DNA of 64,000 bases from Zizania palustris. Lineage: Eukaryota > Streptophyta > Magnoliopsida > Poales > Poaceae. This document shows, one piece after another, positions 1-12,505 of this stretch. Every line of letters starts with the position of its first letter. Within the stretch, counting starts at the first letter, position 1. Made by a program: the position numbers and the translations under genes. The notes below the pieces were generated by a model. The model was not told the origin of the DNA. It ran no database searches and worked only from the letters and a program-made list of their open reading frames with translations. The stretch spans positions 29,814,603 through 29,878,602 of the forward strand of contig JAAALK010000289.1 in assembly GCA_019279435.1 (NCBI GenBank), written 5' to 3'.

Positions 1-175
1 TCTCTAAAATTGTAATGACATATTTCAGAATTCTCTACATTTGTAATGATATAGTTCAAAGTTTTTTGAATTTGTAATGGCATGAATTTAAATACGTAAA
101 TTGTAATAGCATTTCTCCAAAGTCATAAAGTTGTAATGGCACGAATCTAAATACGTGAAATCCTCCTTGCCTAGT
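1..175. repeat. Short imperfect repeats with TTGTAATGGCA-like core
   Basis: A TTGTAATGRCA-like motif recurs about five times at roughly 30-bp spacing, with AAATACGT between some copies. It looks like a degenerate tandem array or part of a larger repeat running off the left edge. No coding potential is visible. Confidence 0.45.
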
Positions 176-257
176 GCGTTTCTCACATCCTTTGATGCTG
201 CATCCCTCCACCATTGTCTGCACATGAGTCAATAAGAGAAAATAACAAAAGGATGAA

Positions 258-363
258 ACTAGAATGTGTGCTGAATTAGCTTAGAAAGTGTGTTTTCAAC
301 TGAGACTAGAATGTGTGCTGAAATTATATTTTTAGCTATAGCTAGAATGTGTGCTGAAATTCT
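258..363. repeat. Three copies of CTAGAATGTGTGCTGAA
   Basis: The 17-mer CTAGAATGTGTGCTGAA occurs three times within about 105 bp, separated by AT-rich spacers of about 20-30 bp. It is a small local tandem array of unknown origin. Confidence 0.6.
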
Positions 364-2658
364 ATTTTCAATTGGTTCAGACTTGAAATATGATAATCTG
401 CAATTCTGAATTTTGTTATATTCTAAATGTTTACTAAAATATGTTTACAGTTGAATGTTGTCATAGAATGGTTAGTTTTGTTTCAGCTCCTCCGATGTGT
501 TTTCGGATCAGAGCTACTAAAACATGGTTATATTATGTCAAGGCAACCATCTTTTGTTCTAACAAAGTTGAGCAATTAGTTCGGGGAAATGTCATATAAT
601 TGCAGCGAGTGCTTGTCAAAAAGGTTTTGTAACTAATCGTCTAGGCGATTTTGGTTTGTTATTAGGAATTTTGAGTTTTTTTAGATAACAAGTAGTTTAG
701 AGTTTCGGGATTTGTTTAAAATAACTAATAATTGGATTCCTAATAATGGGATTAACTCCTAATAATCGGCAAACCTTTTGGAATTATCTGAATTCGTTCT
801 GATGCTTGTTGCACGAATAGTCCATGTGTATTTTGTTGGTCACCAATTGACTACATAACTATGTTTAAACAAACTGTAGTTAAATTATGCGGAATTTTTC
901 TCCGGCACTCATCTCTGGTTGGTGTCATATTTTGTTTTAGCTCCATTGTGCTTTCGGATGAGCAGCCAGCTTTCTTGTGCAATCATGGACAGCAAGTAGC
1001 AGATTGTCTTGTGCAGTCACAGACAGCGAAGCGAACAATAGCAAACACGTCAGCCGATGCCACCGTTGGGCAGATCTACGATCACGATTCCAAAAGAAAA
1101 TATAGGGATTTTAATTTTTAAAGTATCTCTTAAAAAATGCTCTTAAAAGTCAGTAAAAAGAAGACTGTAGCCGAACAAATTTTGGGCTACCCGAGGCTAC
1201 TAAATTTGATTATGTACTTGTTATAATATATTAATAGTAAGAAATTAAATCACAGTTATAATGAAATTGATTTTCTATATATGTATATACATACATGACT
1301 TTTATCCACATAATATATAAAATTTAAAAGATAGTCATACTCAACATTTAAAGTATTTGATTGTATTTATCTCTCCATTTAATGCTTGTAGCCATGTGCA
1401 TTAAACACTACTCCCTTTATCCAAAAATCTTCTACTACCTAATGTATTAGTATTTATCTCGAGGTAAAAGGGTAAATAAAAATGAACCAATGGCATATAA
1501 GGGTAGAGCCGATTTTAAGCAGAAAATAAGGAAACATAAACTTTCAATAACGCAAGGAATTATATTTAACTTTTACATTCATATAAACACGAAAGTATAT
1601 ATTAGTAATTTACTATTACATCCACAAAAGAATTATAAATTTTTAGGACACACTAAAATGCCCCTTTTATAAATATATATGTGCAGTATAAAAAAGCATT
1701 TTCCTGCACACAACAAAATTAATCTTTTTTACACAAATCGAGAAATTTTACCTCTATTTTTTAAATATTTTCCTAAAACAAATTATATCAGATCCATATA
1801 CGTCTCGACACATTCTTTATAGTTTTGAATCAGTTCTCTGGCCTAGCTGTGGTGGCGAGGGAGAGAGGAAAGCTTCGGCCTAGGCTGAGGAATAATAAGA
1901 TGAATAGTGCACGCAAGAGAAAGGAGGAAGAAGGTAAAAATAAAAGGAAGGGGAAAAGGAAAAGAGAAAGAGAAAAAAGAAAAGGAAAAGGAAAAGGAAA
2001 AGGAAGATGAAGGGCCTTTTGAAAAAAAATGAAAACTGGAATTTAGGGATTTCAAGGATATTTTGGTTTTTTTGGAAAATTTTGGGGATTTAACGGATTG
2101 AAGGAATTTTGCGACACTGTAAAACTTTAAGAATTTTTTTTGTGATTACTTTAGACAGGAGTAGAACGTAGGAAGGGACTTCAGCTCTACTTAAACACAA
2201 ACAATACTTGAACTATTATTTTTCATTATTTATTGCTAGTTTGTGAGTTGTGACCTTGTGGTATATTGATTGTTAAACACTTCTTTTAGATTTGCTACTT
2301 ACTTATCTCGTATTAGGATGGTACTATATTGTCTCAGAAATGCTTAATTTATTAGATTGTGTATTGTCTCAGAAATACTTAATTTATTAGATTGGGTGTA
2401 TGGTATTTTTATAACTACCGGTTAATTTCTATATTGTTATATCATCGTTTTTTTAGAAAACGAGGTATATGGAACTAAGGGACGAATAGCTGTATTATGT
2501 GTAGCCGTACCGGGTAACACTGACTGCCACAGCAAGTTTTAAGTTTTACAGCTAGCCCAGAGAAAGATGTACAGAGCCACCTACTGTTAAATATGAATAA
2601 TTTGCACTGTTCAGACATTGTCATGTTATGAGCAGAAATACAGCATGCTATGTACGCA
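364..2658. other. AT-rich intergenic DNA without a recognised gene
   Basis: No conserved protein family or RNA gene is recognised. A reading frame at 861-1121 has no family resemblance or coding-like composition. A strand-asymmetric purine tract (GGAAAAGGAAAA-type) lies around 1915-2010. A Stowaway/Tourist-like phrase (CTCCCTTTATCCAAAAA) near 1411 suggests a MITE fragment without a visible partner end. Confidence 0.5.
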
Positions 2659-4750
2659 TAGGGATTCGGATCATATATATATGGATAGAAACTAATCCGG
2701 ATAACACTATTATTATATTTTATTTCGAATACGAATACAGATTCATAAATGTTATCGGATATAAATACAAAATAAAAATTTCAAATACAAATACATATTA
2801 AGATATTTACTCGGTTTAACTCGAAATATTTATCATTTCACAAAATTTCTAAAAGTTCAAAGTGTCTGATATATCAAATTGGAATAATAATTAATAACAA
2901 GCAATGATACACAATAAACCATATACAAACTAAGTTTTTTAATAACACTAGCTAAAATTCATGTATGATAACTTTCTTGAAACATTTTTAAAATTTTTTC
3001 ATAGTATCTACATATAATATTATAACATCATGATAAGTCTTGTATTTTTTAAACATTATTTTATTTTTTAGAATTAAAAAAATCTTAAGCTTCACATTAC
3101 CGATGGAGCGTTATAATATAGATTTTTAAATTTTATTTAAAATTAGTGGATAAGAATTAAAATAGACACAAAATAGTGAATATTATTTTTCTATAATTTT
3201 AGTGCATTAATTTATGTACTTACAGTTCAAATTTCACATATTTAAATTTAAATCCTAGAAACACAATTAATGAGTTAAAATAGCATATAGATCTTGAAAA
3301 ATGCAAAACAATTATATAGAATGAGGTATGTTGTATTTTTATTATAAAAAGTTTCAAGTTCAAGCAAAAATTTAACCATCAATTTATTTTCAACCACAAT
3401 CTATTCCTTATCAAAATTCTAATTCTCTCAAGAGAATCTCAAGTTTCTTAACATCTTGTATGATAATTTTATTTACACATTTTCAAAATTTTATCATAAT
3501 ATATACGTATAATATTATAATATCATGTTAAGTCTCGTATTTTTTAGATTTTATTAGATTTTTTAGAATTAAAAAACTATTAAGCTCCACATTACCAATG
3601 GAGTGTCGTAACATAGATTTTTATTTTTAAAAAAATTTAGTGGATAAGAACTAAAAATGGACACAAAATAGTGAATATGATTTTTTTTGATAAATTTTAA
3701 TGCATTGTTTTTGGTACTTGCAGTTCAAATTTCACATATTTCAATTTAAATCCTAGAAACACAATTAATGAGGTAAAAATAGCAAATAGATCTAGAAAAA
3801 TACAAAAAATTTCTATAGAATGAGATATGTTGTATTTTGATTAGAAAAAGTTTGAAGTTCAAACATAAATTTAACCATCAATTTATTTTCAACCATAACC
3901 TATTCATTCTCAAAACTCTAATTCCTCTCAAAAGAATCTCAAGTTTCTTAACATCCTGTATGATAACTTTCTTTAAACATTTTCAAAATTTTATCATTGT
4001 ATCTATGTATAATATTATAATACCATGACAAGTCACGTATTTTTCAGACTTTATTTGATTTTTTTAAAATTAAAAAAACTTAAGCTCCACATTACCGATG
4101 GTTGTCGTAACATAGATTTTTTAAAATTTCTTTAAATTTAGTGGATAAGAACTAAAAAAGGACACAAAATATTGAATATGATTTTCCATAATTTTTAGTG
4201 CATTATTTTAGGTACTTGCAGTTCAAATTTCACATATTTCAATTTAAATCCTAGAAAAACAATTAATGAGTTAAAAATAGAAATTTGATCTAGAAAAATA
4301 CAAAATATTACATAATATAATTTATGTTATATATTGAGTGTAAAAAAAATTTCAAGCTCAAACAAAGTTGCAAATATCTTACTACCTTGTATTGCTAGAA
4401 AATCCTCACTAATTTAATTATTTAATAATTATATAAAAATAAAAATACATATTAATATTCACTAACTTAAGTATTCCATAATTATATAAATAATAAATAT
4501 ATAATTAATATTGTTATGTCATGTCATCTTGAGTCCAAGTTTAATTTGTGTGAAATCTTAAAACAAATACGGATGTATCCATTTTTATATCCACATTCAA
4601 CAGAAATTCAGACATCTGTTTCCATATCCACATTTGTAAAACGAATTCGGATGTTTCCTAATATCATCCGTATTTAATTCGGATGTGAAAAAATGGATAT
4701 CTACATTTACAATTATTTGTATATGAATACAAATAATTCATCCATCCCTG
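2659..4750. mobile_element. hAT-like non-autonomous element, 2.1 kb
   Basis: The left end reads TAGGGATTCGGAT and the right end, reversed, reads CAGGGATGGAT, a short hAT-like terminal inverted repeat. It is flanked by an 8-bp near-duplication, TGTACGCA (2651-2658) and TGTATGCA (4751-4758), with one mismatch, as expected for an old hAT insertion. No transposase is visible. Most of the interior is a ~500-bp tandem repeat (separate entry). The flanking DNA to the right runs into an LTR remnant. The superfamily is inferred from duplication length and end motif only. Confidence 0.6.
2850..4370 (-). repeat. ~500-bp tandem units shared with CACTA elements
   Basis: About three diverged units repeat with a period near 500 bp; anchors such as GTTTCAAGTTCAAGC / GTTTGAAGTTCAAAC fall near 3346, 3848 and 4345. 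The reverse complement matches, throughout the unit, the tandem units inside the CACTA element at 17501-18700, including landmarks such as TAAAGTCTGAAAAATA and GGATTTAAATTGAAATA. A further reverse-oriented relative lies at about 21400-21945. The unit is non-coding. Confidence 0.7.
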
Positions 4751-4776
4751 TGTATGCAAGATTGTATGGTACAAGC

Positions 4777-5649
4777 TGCTAAAGGAAGTATGCCCAAGAA
4801 AATTCTGGGGATCGGAAATTCCGATTATTTTTGGGACCCAAGTCAGAGAGCAAAACCAACTTCGAAGGTTCTGATATTGTACCATAAGTTCCGATGTTAG
4901 ATTTGTGACTTGAATCGGAAATTTTGATTTGGAATCAGATGTTCTGATTATTTTCTAGACTCGAGTCAGAGAGAAAAAGTTGCTTCGGAAGTTCCGATTT
5001 GGATCAAGAAAATTATACTGTTTAGAAATTCCGATAGGTGTATCGGAAGTTTCGAAGTGGATGAAAAGAGATTGGATCTATTACGATAACGTGCTGGCTT
5101 GAGATATCAAAAATAGCTAGATCGAAAGTTCTGATCCAGGATCAAATGTTTCGACGTGGGAAAAAACAGATTAGATTTGTTGGGCCTTAGGTTACTTCGA
5201 GGCTAAGTCTATTGGCACTATATAAAGAGGGGTGGAGGAGGTCCTGAATGTCAGATCTTTGGAGGTTTGAAATAGTTATAAACCCTAGTTACCAAAAACC
5301 TCTCCTCCCTCTTTCTTGATCTCAATAGTTGAGATCGAGACCTCTCCCGGATCTTACCTCCGGTGCTAGCAAGCCGACGTGAGATTGATCTCATCCCTGT
5401 ATGTGTGGACTCCGTGGAGGCGTTGCTCCAATAGCGGCGCTCGTGGGCTTCACCAATTGGATTGGTGAACAATGCCGGGACGAAGTGAGGATAAGCTATG
5501 ACGTGCTTCCTCAACATCTTCTTCCTCTGTACCTAGTGTGTCTTGTACTAGAAGGTAAATGATTTATGATCCCCCACGCGCATAGTTCTTAGGCTTAAGG
5601 GTAAAAATTTTGAATTTGCCGACTAGCGTATCTTCCCTATTCCCCGACA
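4777..5649 (+). mobile_element. LTR remnant with GGAAGTTCCGA palindromes
   Basis: The segment carries many copies of a TCGGAA/TTCCGA palindromic motif, a TATA box (CTATATAAAGAGG, about 5219), a leader-like region and a CCCTATTCCCCGACA end. It aligns by eye along its outer parts with the solo LTR at 29226-29613, including GCCCAAGAAAATTC near the start and AATTTTGAATTTGCCG near the end. No matching target duplication was found, so the start is approximate. Sequence after 5649 may be degraded internal sequence. Confidence 0.6.
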
Positions 5650-6078
5650 GTTGCTGCTGGTATTGACATCGCCCTTTTGCAATTAAGTGGAATAAAGACC
5701 TTTTCATACGTGTGCAAGAAAGGTTATCATTTTCATTTTTCATACATATATTATATATACATCCCCTTATCCATTATTAATTAATATATGACAGTTGTGA
5801 CCGCTCCATAGGCTTATGATCGATGCAAAAAGTATAATTTTGCCAATGCTTTTTCTCACCACCTACACACGTGTGCTGCGTTGGTTTTGTATTTAAGATA
5901 AAATTAATAAATTGGTAATAAGAATAAAATATAAAAGCATATTTTATTATTAAAAAATAGTTTTAATTATATAAGTGATAGATAATATATTGAATAGGGG
6001 ATATTCATGGATGCTTAGCTATGTTCAGTTTATATTAGATCACGAAATACTAATTATCTAATACCTTCATTAGTTTAT
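5650..6078. other. AT-rich spacer
   Basis: No gene or clear element end is visible. The last five bases, TTTAT (6074-6078), are the left target-site duplication of the adjoining copia element. Confidence 0.6.
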
Positions 6079-8142
6079 TGTTGGACCGGAAACGGCGACC
6101 AGAGGGGGGTGAATGGGAGCTTTTAAAATTTCAGGCTAAAAACAGCCTTCGGTTTTAATCCTGTCTTCTGCGGAACAGGCTTCGAACACAACCTTCGAAG
6201 GTCTGGTTCGGAGATACTTCGACAGCTCCGAACACAGGCTTCGCAGGAGCAAAAGTTCGAAGCCAAGAAGACTTCGCTCCACTAACAACCCTCGAAAATC
6301 TATTCTGCTAAGTCAGTGCAGGCTCCGCACACAGGGTGCTTCGAGCAGGCTTCGCACTTCACCCTTCGCAAGAGTGGACAGCCCTCTGAGGACTTCGACC
6401 CAGTACTTGGGAGCAGCAACTAGTGCTGGGCTTCGTACACAAAGGTCTAAACGCACACAAACGGACTTCGCTAAGGGCTTCGACACAAGAAGCAAAACGG
6501 GCTTCGATCAGGGCTTAGCTAGTAATCTGTGAGGTCTGGCCTCAAGTTACACAGAGCGAACGCACGCTGAAAAACACACTTCGCACAAAACACCCTTCGC
6601 CTAGACAGGCTTCGGTGCACTACAACTAGCGAGGTATGTAACGCGAGCTCAAGCAAAAAGCACAAAGAAGCAGGGCTTCGCCGCTTGAACAAGGAATACA
6701 AATAGATTGAACTCTGGATGAATACAGCGAGGTATGTGGCTACAGGAGCTCAACAGTAAATGCTCAAAGTGTTAAATGTTACCTACCGAGCCCCCATATT
6801 TATAGCCCACAGTTCACCCAAAGGAAATGACTACTTTACCCCTAGGGTTTACAAAGGATTTGTCTCTACAGAACTAAGGGGTACAAAAGGTAGTCTACCT
6901 TTATTCTGGAGGCTTCTCTGTCAGCTTTGCAGAGGGGACAGTGTCAGCTTTTTGCAGAGCAGACAGTGTCAGCCTTTGCAGTCTTTGACCTTCTGCAGCC
7001 TCCCTTCGCACGCGAGGGGTGCGGTAGCTTCGGCGAGAAGCCTTGAACCTGGTGGCCTTCGCTTCGCCGAAGATAGCCTCCGATACAGTGACGGTTTTGA
7101 GCCGAAGCCGTCAAAGCCCTTGGGCCTTCGCACCAACACCTCCGGAGTGGACCACCACGGCTTCGCAGCTTCACCCAGCTCGAACTCCGTCAGTCCGTGT
7201 ACCGAAGCCATGCAGGCCGAAGCACCTCAAGTCAACCTTGCTCCGGAGCTAGCCTCGCTCCGAAGCCTTCCTCACTCCGAAGCCCCACCTTCGGAGTACC
7301 ACCCTTCGAAGTCCCTCCTTCGTCCAAGGCCTCCGCATGAAGCATTCCATGAGGCCTTCGTCGCAGTGTCTCTCCCCGAGCACACTCCTCGACGAGCCTC
7401 ACCCGGACCATGCCTTCGATGCGCCTCGACTTCTGAAACCTTCGTCGGGTACCTTCGAATGTCTCCCTCCGGAGCACACTTCGAACACCTTGCCTCCGCA
7501 GAGGACTTGATCCACCCAACTCCGAAGTCACTCCATCCGGAGTACCTTCGAAGTGCCTCGCCTCCGAGGACTTTGTCTCGGAGTACCTTCACCCGGAGCC
7601 ATGCTCCGCACTCTCTGCCTTCACCTGGCGCACCTCGACCTGAGGACCGACCCGGACCCCTTCGCAGCCACCGTGACAGAGCTCCCCGCTCCCCTGGCAT
7701 CAAGCCTCCCGCTTGACCCAGGTTCACCTGCTACGTTCGTCCGTCGCCTCCGAAGTCCCTGCGCACCACAGACAAACAGACAAGTGTATCCAGTACTCCA
7801 GAGACCTCTCCGGGTTAGCAACCTCCGGCACACACTCCGGTGTACCGCCCAAAGTACCGAAGCCATCGGTACACACCCAGTCATCGTGTACTGTCGGACC
7901 CCTCTGACAGGCACACTACGCTGCAACAGCTGCAGCAACCAAACCACCGAACACCCTTCGGTGAAACCACCTCCGAACACCCTTCGGAGGTACAACCTCC
8001 GAAACTCCTCCGGAGGTACCATCCTCCGAACACCTTCGGAGGTACAACCTCCGAACCCCCTTCGGAGGTACCCCTTCGAACAGAGGGTAAAAATCCTGTC
8101 AATCACTCATCACAAACACTGAAACCAACCCTTGGTTTCTCA
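6079..8142 (-). repeat. 3' LTR of the Sirevirus-like element, 2064 bp
   Basis: Bounded by TG and CA, it abuts a polypurine tract on its right (minus-strand upstream) side. It is strikingly rich in TTCG/CGAA words and CTTCGGAGGTAC-type palindromes, densest at about 7940-8090. Several apparent reading frames of up to about 300 codons on both strands (6760-8196) reflect this biased composition and are not treated as genes. Its last 186 bp (7957-8142) match the 5' LTR remnant at 14285-14470 with one difference. Confidence 0.9.
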
Positions 8143-8460
8143 ATCTCCCCCTTGATGAGTGCATTGACAACCAAATCCAAGTTCAAGAAAATTTAAAAAG
8201 GTTCAGCACACAAGTGACCATAAAAACTCAGAAAAGAGCCAAATCATGTCACTTGATAAAAGAATTTTCCTCCCCCGTTTTCAAAAGAGTTAAAAGCCCC
8301 TTCGGCAATAAAAACTCCCCCTGACTTAAGTTTCCCTTTGGCAATAAAGAATCTTCTCCCCCTTTATGTCAAATGTTCTCCCCCTTTGAAAATTATACCC
8401 CTTGCGGTAGAGAACGAAGCAAGTCTCTCCCCTTTAGGAATTTCTCCCCCTTTGGCAATG
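8143..8460 (-). promoter_or_regulatory. Polypurine tract and upstream tract copies
   Basis: Directly next to the LTR the minus strand reads CAAGGGGGAGAT, the priming polypurine tract for plus-strand DNA synthesis. About six more GGGGGAG-type tracts follow at roughly 8270, 8315, 8352, 8371, 8426 and 8442. Repeated polypurine tracts near the 3' LTR are a described hallmark of Sireviruses. Only the copy touching the LTR can be assigned with confidence. Confidence 0.75.
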
Positions 8461-9337
8461 CAAGCATCAAGGAGCATGTAAAAGATGCAAAGCTTTGAAT
8501 TGAGCAGAATTGCAAAGACATATGAAGCAAAAATATGCCAACCATAACACCAATGATCATGGGCTCAGCTCAAATTAACATTCTCTAAAAACATGATGAA
8601 GCATGTGATTTGATCATTTTTGAAATAAAAGCATCACCACTTAGTCAAGGAAACTAGACAGGTAAAAGCAAGAACTGCGCAAAGCTAGTTAAGTTCTACT
8701 CTAGACAGACAAGTCTAGATCAAATGGAGCAAGAAAAGCAAACTTGATAATCAATGAATTTTGTTGTTCTTTTCTTAGTGCCAGGGGTTATTTGTTTGTC
8801 CACCTTATACTTTCCAATCAGGCCAAGCCTAGGCATGAAAACCATAAGAAGCTTAAGGCAAAGATTTTGGCATACACTACACTATTCCAGTTCATACCAA
8901 TGTGCAATGGTAAGCAGTCTAGAATAGGGTAGTGCGACAAACAAACCCACCTGGATCTTTTCACTTAAAGCATGCAAATCATGGAATTTTTGATTATAAT
9001 TAAGTGTACCAATTGTTTGGCATTTTATGAATATCCATGAAAATGTAGAACAGTTTTTCAAGTTGCAATTTTTAGCATCCAAAGAAATGAGTCTTGCTAT
9101 CAAGCAGATAAAAGATAGCTAAAACAGTCCTGCCTAAACATGCTAGTTTCAAGACTAAGCAGTGAGCATGATTTGATTTTGAAAAGAAAACATCATGCAC
9201 ATAAATGTTTCAGACAAGTTAAAAGAGCTGAGCTGTCATGATTTCATGAGTTATAATCAGGCATATAAGTGCAAAAGATGTAAATGCAATTTCAGCACAC
9301 AATTAGCAAAGGCACATCCATCTAAAACAGCTTCCCC
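8461..9337 (-). other. 3' non-coding region of the Sirevirus-like element
   Basis: This stretch lies between the RT-RNase H stop and the polypurine cluster. Some Sireviruses carry an env-like or other extra frame here; none longer than a few dozen codons with any protein-like character is visible, so it appears non-coding. Confidence 0.6.
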
Positions 9338-10591
9338 TCACAAAATGCCGTAAGGGTGACAAATGCCAAGTTCCCCACGCAAGTAAGCAAATCGAGAAGC
9401 ATCGAGGGGTTTTGTAAAAATGTCGGCAAGCTGGTGTTGGGTATCAACATATTGAAGTTCAATATCACCCTTCTCATTGTGATCTCTGAGAAAATGATAC
9501 CGCACATCAATGTGTTTGGTTCTGGAATGCTGAACCGGGTTGTTTGCAATACAAATAGCACTAGTGTTATCACAGAAAAGTGGAACACTCTTATAATCTA
9601 ACCCGAAATCCCGCAAAGTAGAAACCATCCACAAAATCTGAGAGCAACAGCTATCTGCAGCAACATATTCGGCCTCAGCCGTCGATTGTGCAACACTAGA
9701 CTGTTTGCGGGAAGACCAGCAAACCAATGATGTACCCAGAAAATGACAAGTACCAGAGGTACTCTTCCTATCAATTCTACACCCAGCAAAATCCGCATCG
9801 GAATAACCTCGAAGACATAAAGATGAAGATGCTGAATACCATATGCCAAATTCAAGGGTGTGTTTGAGATACCTTAGGATGCGCTTTACCGCTTGGCGGT
9901 GCGAAGCTCGTGGTGAAGCCTGAAAACGAGCGCACAGACACACTGCGAAGTGTATGTCCGGCCTCGTAGCAGTCAAGTAGAGGAGGGAGCCGATCATGCT
10001 TCGGAACTCCTTCTGATCTACGGCTTCTCCATCTTCGTCAGGGTCCAATGCTACAGATGTAGCCATTGGAGTGGCGAGGGGCTTCGCATCAGACATGTCA
10101 AACTTCTTGAGCAGGTCCTTGGTGTACTTCGTCTGGTGGACGAAAGTACCTTGTTTGCTTTGCTTGATTTGCAAACCAAGGAAAATGGTGAGCTCGCCCA
10201 TCATTGACATTTCAAATTCCCTGCTCATGGTATCTGCAAACTCGGCAACCAAAGCATGAGAAGAGCCACCAAAGATGATATCATCCATATAAATCTGAAC
10301 TGGGAGGAAATCTTTGCCATGCTTGAGAGTAAACAGTGTTTTATCAACAGAGCCCATCAAATACCCTCGCTCAAGCAGAAAAGACTTAAGTCTATCATAC
10401 CATGCCCGAGGGGCCTGCTTGAGTCCATAAAGAGCCTTATGAAGTTTAAGGACTTTATGTGGGTACTTGGGGTTTTCAAAACCAGGGGGTTGTTTTACAT
10501 AAACATCTTCACCTATGAAGCCATTAAGAAAAGCACTTTTGACATCCATTTGATAGAGTTTGAATCCCCGGGATGTCGCAAAGGCAAGCAA
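9338..10591 (-). pseudogene. Copia reverse transcriptase-RNase H fragment
   Basis: This 417-codon frame carries the copia RT core (QMDVKSAFLNG, LYGLKQAPRAWYD), the catalytic YMDD box in place of the commoner YVDD, the conserved RSMIGSLLYL and RPDI blocks, and the RNase H region (YSDADFAG, KSTSG, STAEAEYVAA, DNTSAI, RTKHIDVRYHF, DIFTKPL). It copies element RNA into DNA and removes the template. The RT start lies upstream in another frame (about 10600-10800), separated by frameshifts. It is the best preserved part of this pol. Confidence 0.9.
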
Positions 10592-10671
10592 AATCCTAAT
10601 GGCCTCAAGGCGAGCAACAAGTGCAAAAGTTTCAGTAAAATCAATCCCTTCTAGTTGAGAAAAGCCCTGAG

Positions 10672-11037
10672 CTACAAGTCTAGCCTTGTTTCTAACAATA
10701 GTCCCATCCTCCCCTTCTTTATTTTTGAAAATCCATTTTGTTCCAATGAAATGACATTTGGTGGAGGATCAACTAAAGTCCAGACTTGGTTTCTCTCAAA
10801 ATTTTCAAGTTCCTCATGCATGGCATTGATCCAGCTAGAATCAGAAAGTGCATGACTAACATCTAAGGGCTCGAAAGAAGCAACAAAAGCATCATTAGTG
10901 AAATGGGCATGTGAACGAGTTACCCTTTGATCAAGCTCACCAATGATCTGCTCGGGAGGGTGCATCCTTTGAACATGATGTGGAGCCTCGCGGTGGGATG
11001 CAGTCTCCCCCTCAACTTGTGCGTTGGAGTGGTCCAA
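10672..11037 (-). pseudogene. Copia integrase-RT linker and RT start, frameshifted
   Basis: The frame holds the hydrophilic linker between integrase and RT, then the conserved start of copia RT (SWINAMHEELENFERNQVWTL). The expected TKWVFK block is scrambled after about 10757, showing a frameshift. It shares the integrase frame but is separated from it by an in-frame stop at 11071-11073. Confidence 0.75.
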
Positions 11038-11070
11038 GATGACCGATGTTGAGGTAGTCGCTTCGCGACC

Positions 11071-12105
11071 TCATGCCGAAGTAGTTGAAGCGGGGTCAGC
11101 TTCGGGGGTCGATGTCGAGGGTAGCAGGGGTTCATCCTCGAATTCTCCGGGATCTTCTTCTTCAAATAAGGTCTGTTCCATGTCGTGTTCATTTGCCTGT
11201 TCAAAAGCAGAACTAACAGAGGGGGTTGATTCATCAAAAGTCACATCACATGACTCGATGACAGTGTTAGTTTCCAAATTATAAACACGATAAGAATCAC
11301 CATGAGTAGTGTAACCCAAAAAGATCCCGTCAGAAGATCGCGACTCAAATTTATCCAAATTACCACGTTTTAGGATGAAACAGCGACAGCCAAAAACTCG
11401 AAGATGAGTAACCTTGGGCTGTCTCCCAAAACGCAGCTCATAAGATGTCAAATTTAAAATTGAGCGTAAGAAGATTCGGTTTGAGATGTAACAAGCAGTG
11501 TTCATGGCCTCAGCCCAGAATTTTCTAGGAGTCCTATGCTCATCAAGCATCGTCCTAACCATCTCAACCAAAGTGCGGTTTTTCCTCTCAACAACACCGT
11601 TTTGTTGAGGAACCCGCGGAGCAGAGAATTGATGTTCTATGCCATGCTCCATGCAAAAGTCAACAAAGAGACTATTTTTGAACTCAGTGCCATTATCACT
11701 TCGAATGAATTTCAATGCACCAGGGAGTTCAGTAAAAAGTCTCAAAGCCAGGCTCCGAAAGTGAGAAAACACTTCATCCTTGCTGGCAAGAAAGAAGACC
11801 CAAGAGTAGCGAGAGAAATCGTCGACAATAACTAGTACATACCACTTGCCGCCTAAAGAACTAACCCGAGAAGGACCTACAGTGTCCATGTGGAGAAGTT
11901 CTCCGGGTTGTTCAGTCATCACTGTGGTGACTGGCGAATGCGAAGCGGCAACCATTTTTCCATGTCGACAAGGAGCACAAACTAAATTCTTCTCAAACTT
12001 GAGCTTGGGCAATCCTCGGATCAGACCTAGGGCGCTCAGACGAGCGAGCAACTCAAAGCTCATATGCCCTAGTCTCCTATGCCATTTCCAAAGCTCAGAA
12101 GTTGA
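11071..12105 (-). pseudogene. Copia integrase fragment
   Basis: The translated segment opens with the HHCC zinc region (WHRRLGHMSF, then CAPCRHGK), followed by the catalytic core: D in HMDTVGP, D in RSDNGTEF and E in VVERKNRT, a complete DD35E set, then the HLRVFGCRCF and GIFLGY blocks. Integrase would insert the DNA copy into the host chromosome. It is out of frame with the protease, so a frameshift lies near 12105, and it ends at an in-frame stop before the linker. Confidence 0.88.
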
Positions 12106-12490
12106 ATGGTGCAACAAGACAATGAGAAGAACCAGATGACTCTGAAAAATCAGCTCCAAAAACTCTCCCAACTCTGAAGATCTTACACACCACAACGCCA
12201 TCAGAATTGAGCACTTGCGAAGTATCGCGATGAAATCGCACTTCGAAGCCCTCATCAAGCAACTGAGATACAGACAGCAGATTGTATCCCAGGTTCTCAA
12301 CCAAAGCAACATCTTTGAGAGTGAAATTCGAATTAATTCTTACCACACCTTTACCTTTCACTCTACTCATTCGATTGTTTCCGAAGGTGATATGTTCCCT
12401 TTGCTTGGTTGTGGTGAGGCTGGAGAACCAAGCTGCATCTCCGGTCATGTGGCGCGAACAACCGGAGTCCATGATCCACGTGCCCTCCAA
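12095..12490 (-). pseudogene. Copia protease and GAG-pre-integrase fragment
   Basis: The frame starts just after the gag stop in the same phase. It carries the aspartic protease active site in WIMDSGCSRHMTG, then the conserved LKDVALVENLGYNLLSVSQL block found between protease and integrase in copia polyproteins. The protease would cut the Gag-Pol precursor. A stop and frameshift near 12100 cut it off from integrase. Confidence 0.85.
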
Positions 12491-12505
12491 GCCTCGATCT
12501 GTCGC

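Noticed and set aside
861..1121. 86-codon open frame
   Set aside because: No family resemblance, no coding-like composition, and it lies in repeat-rich DNA.
6760..8196. Several long frames on both strands, including one of 318 codons
   Set aside because: They lie inside the 2064-bp LTR and follow from its TTCG/CGAA-rich palindromic composition.
8461..9337. Possible env-like gene of the Sirevirus
   Set aside because: No frame of useful length and no membrane or signal sequence is visible.
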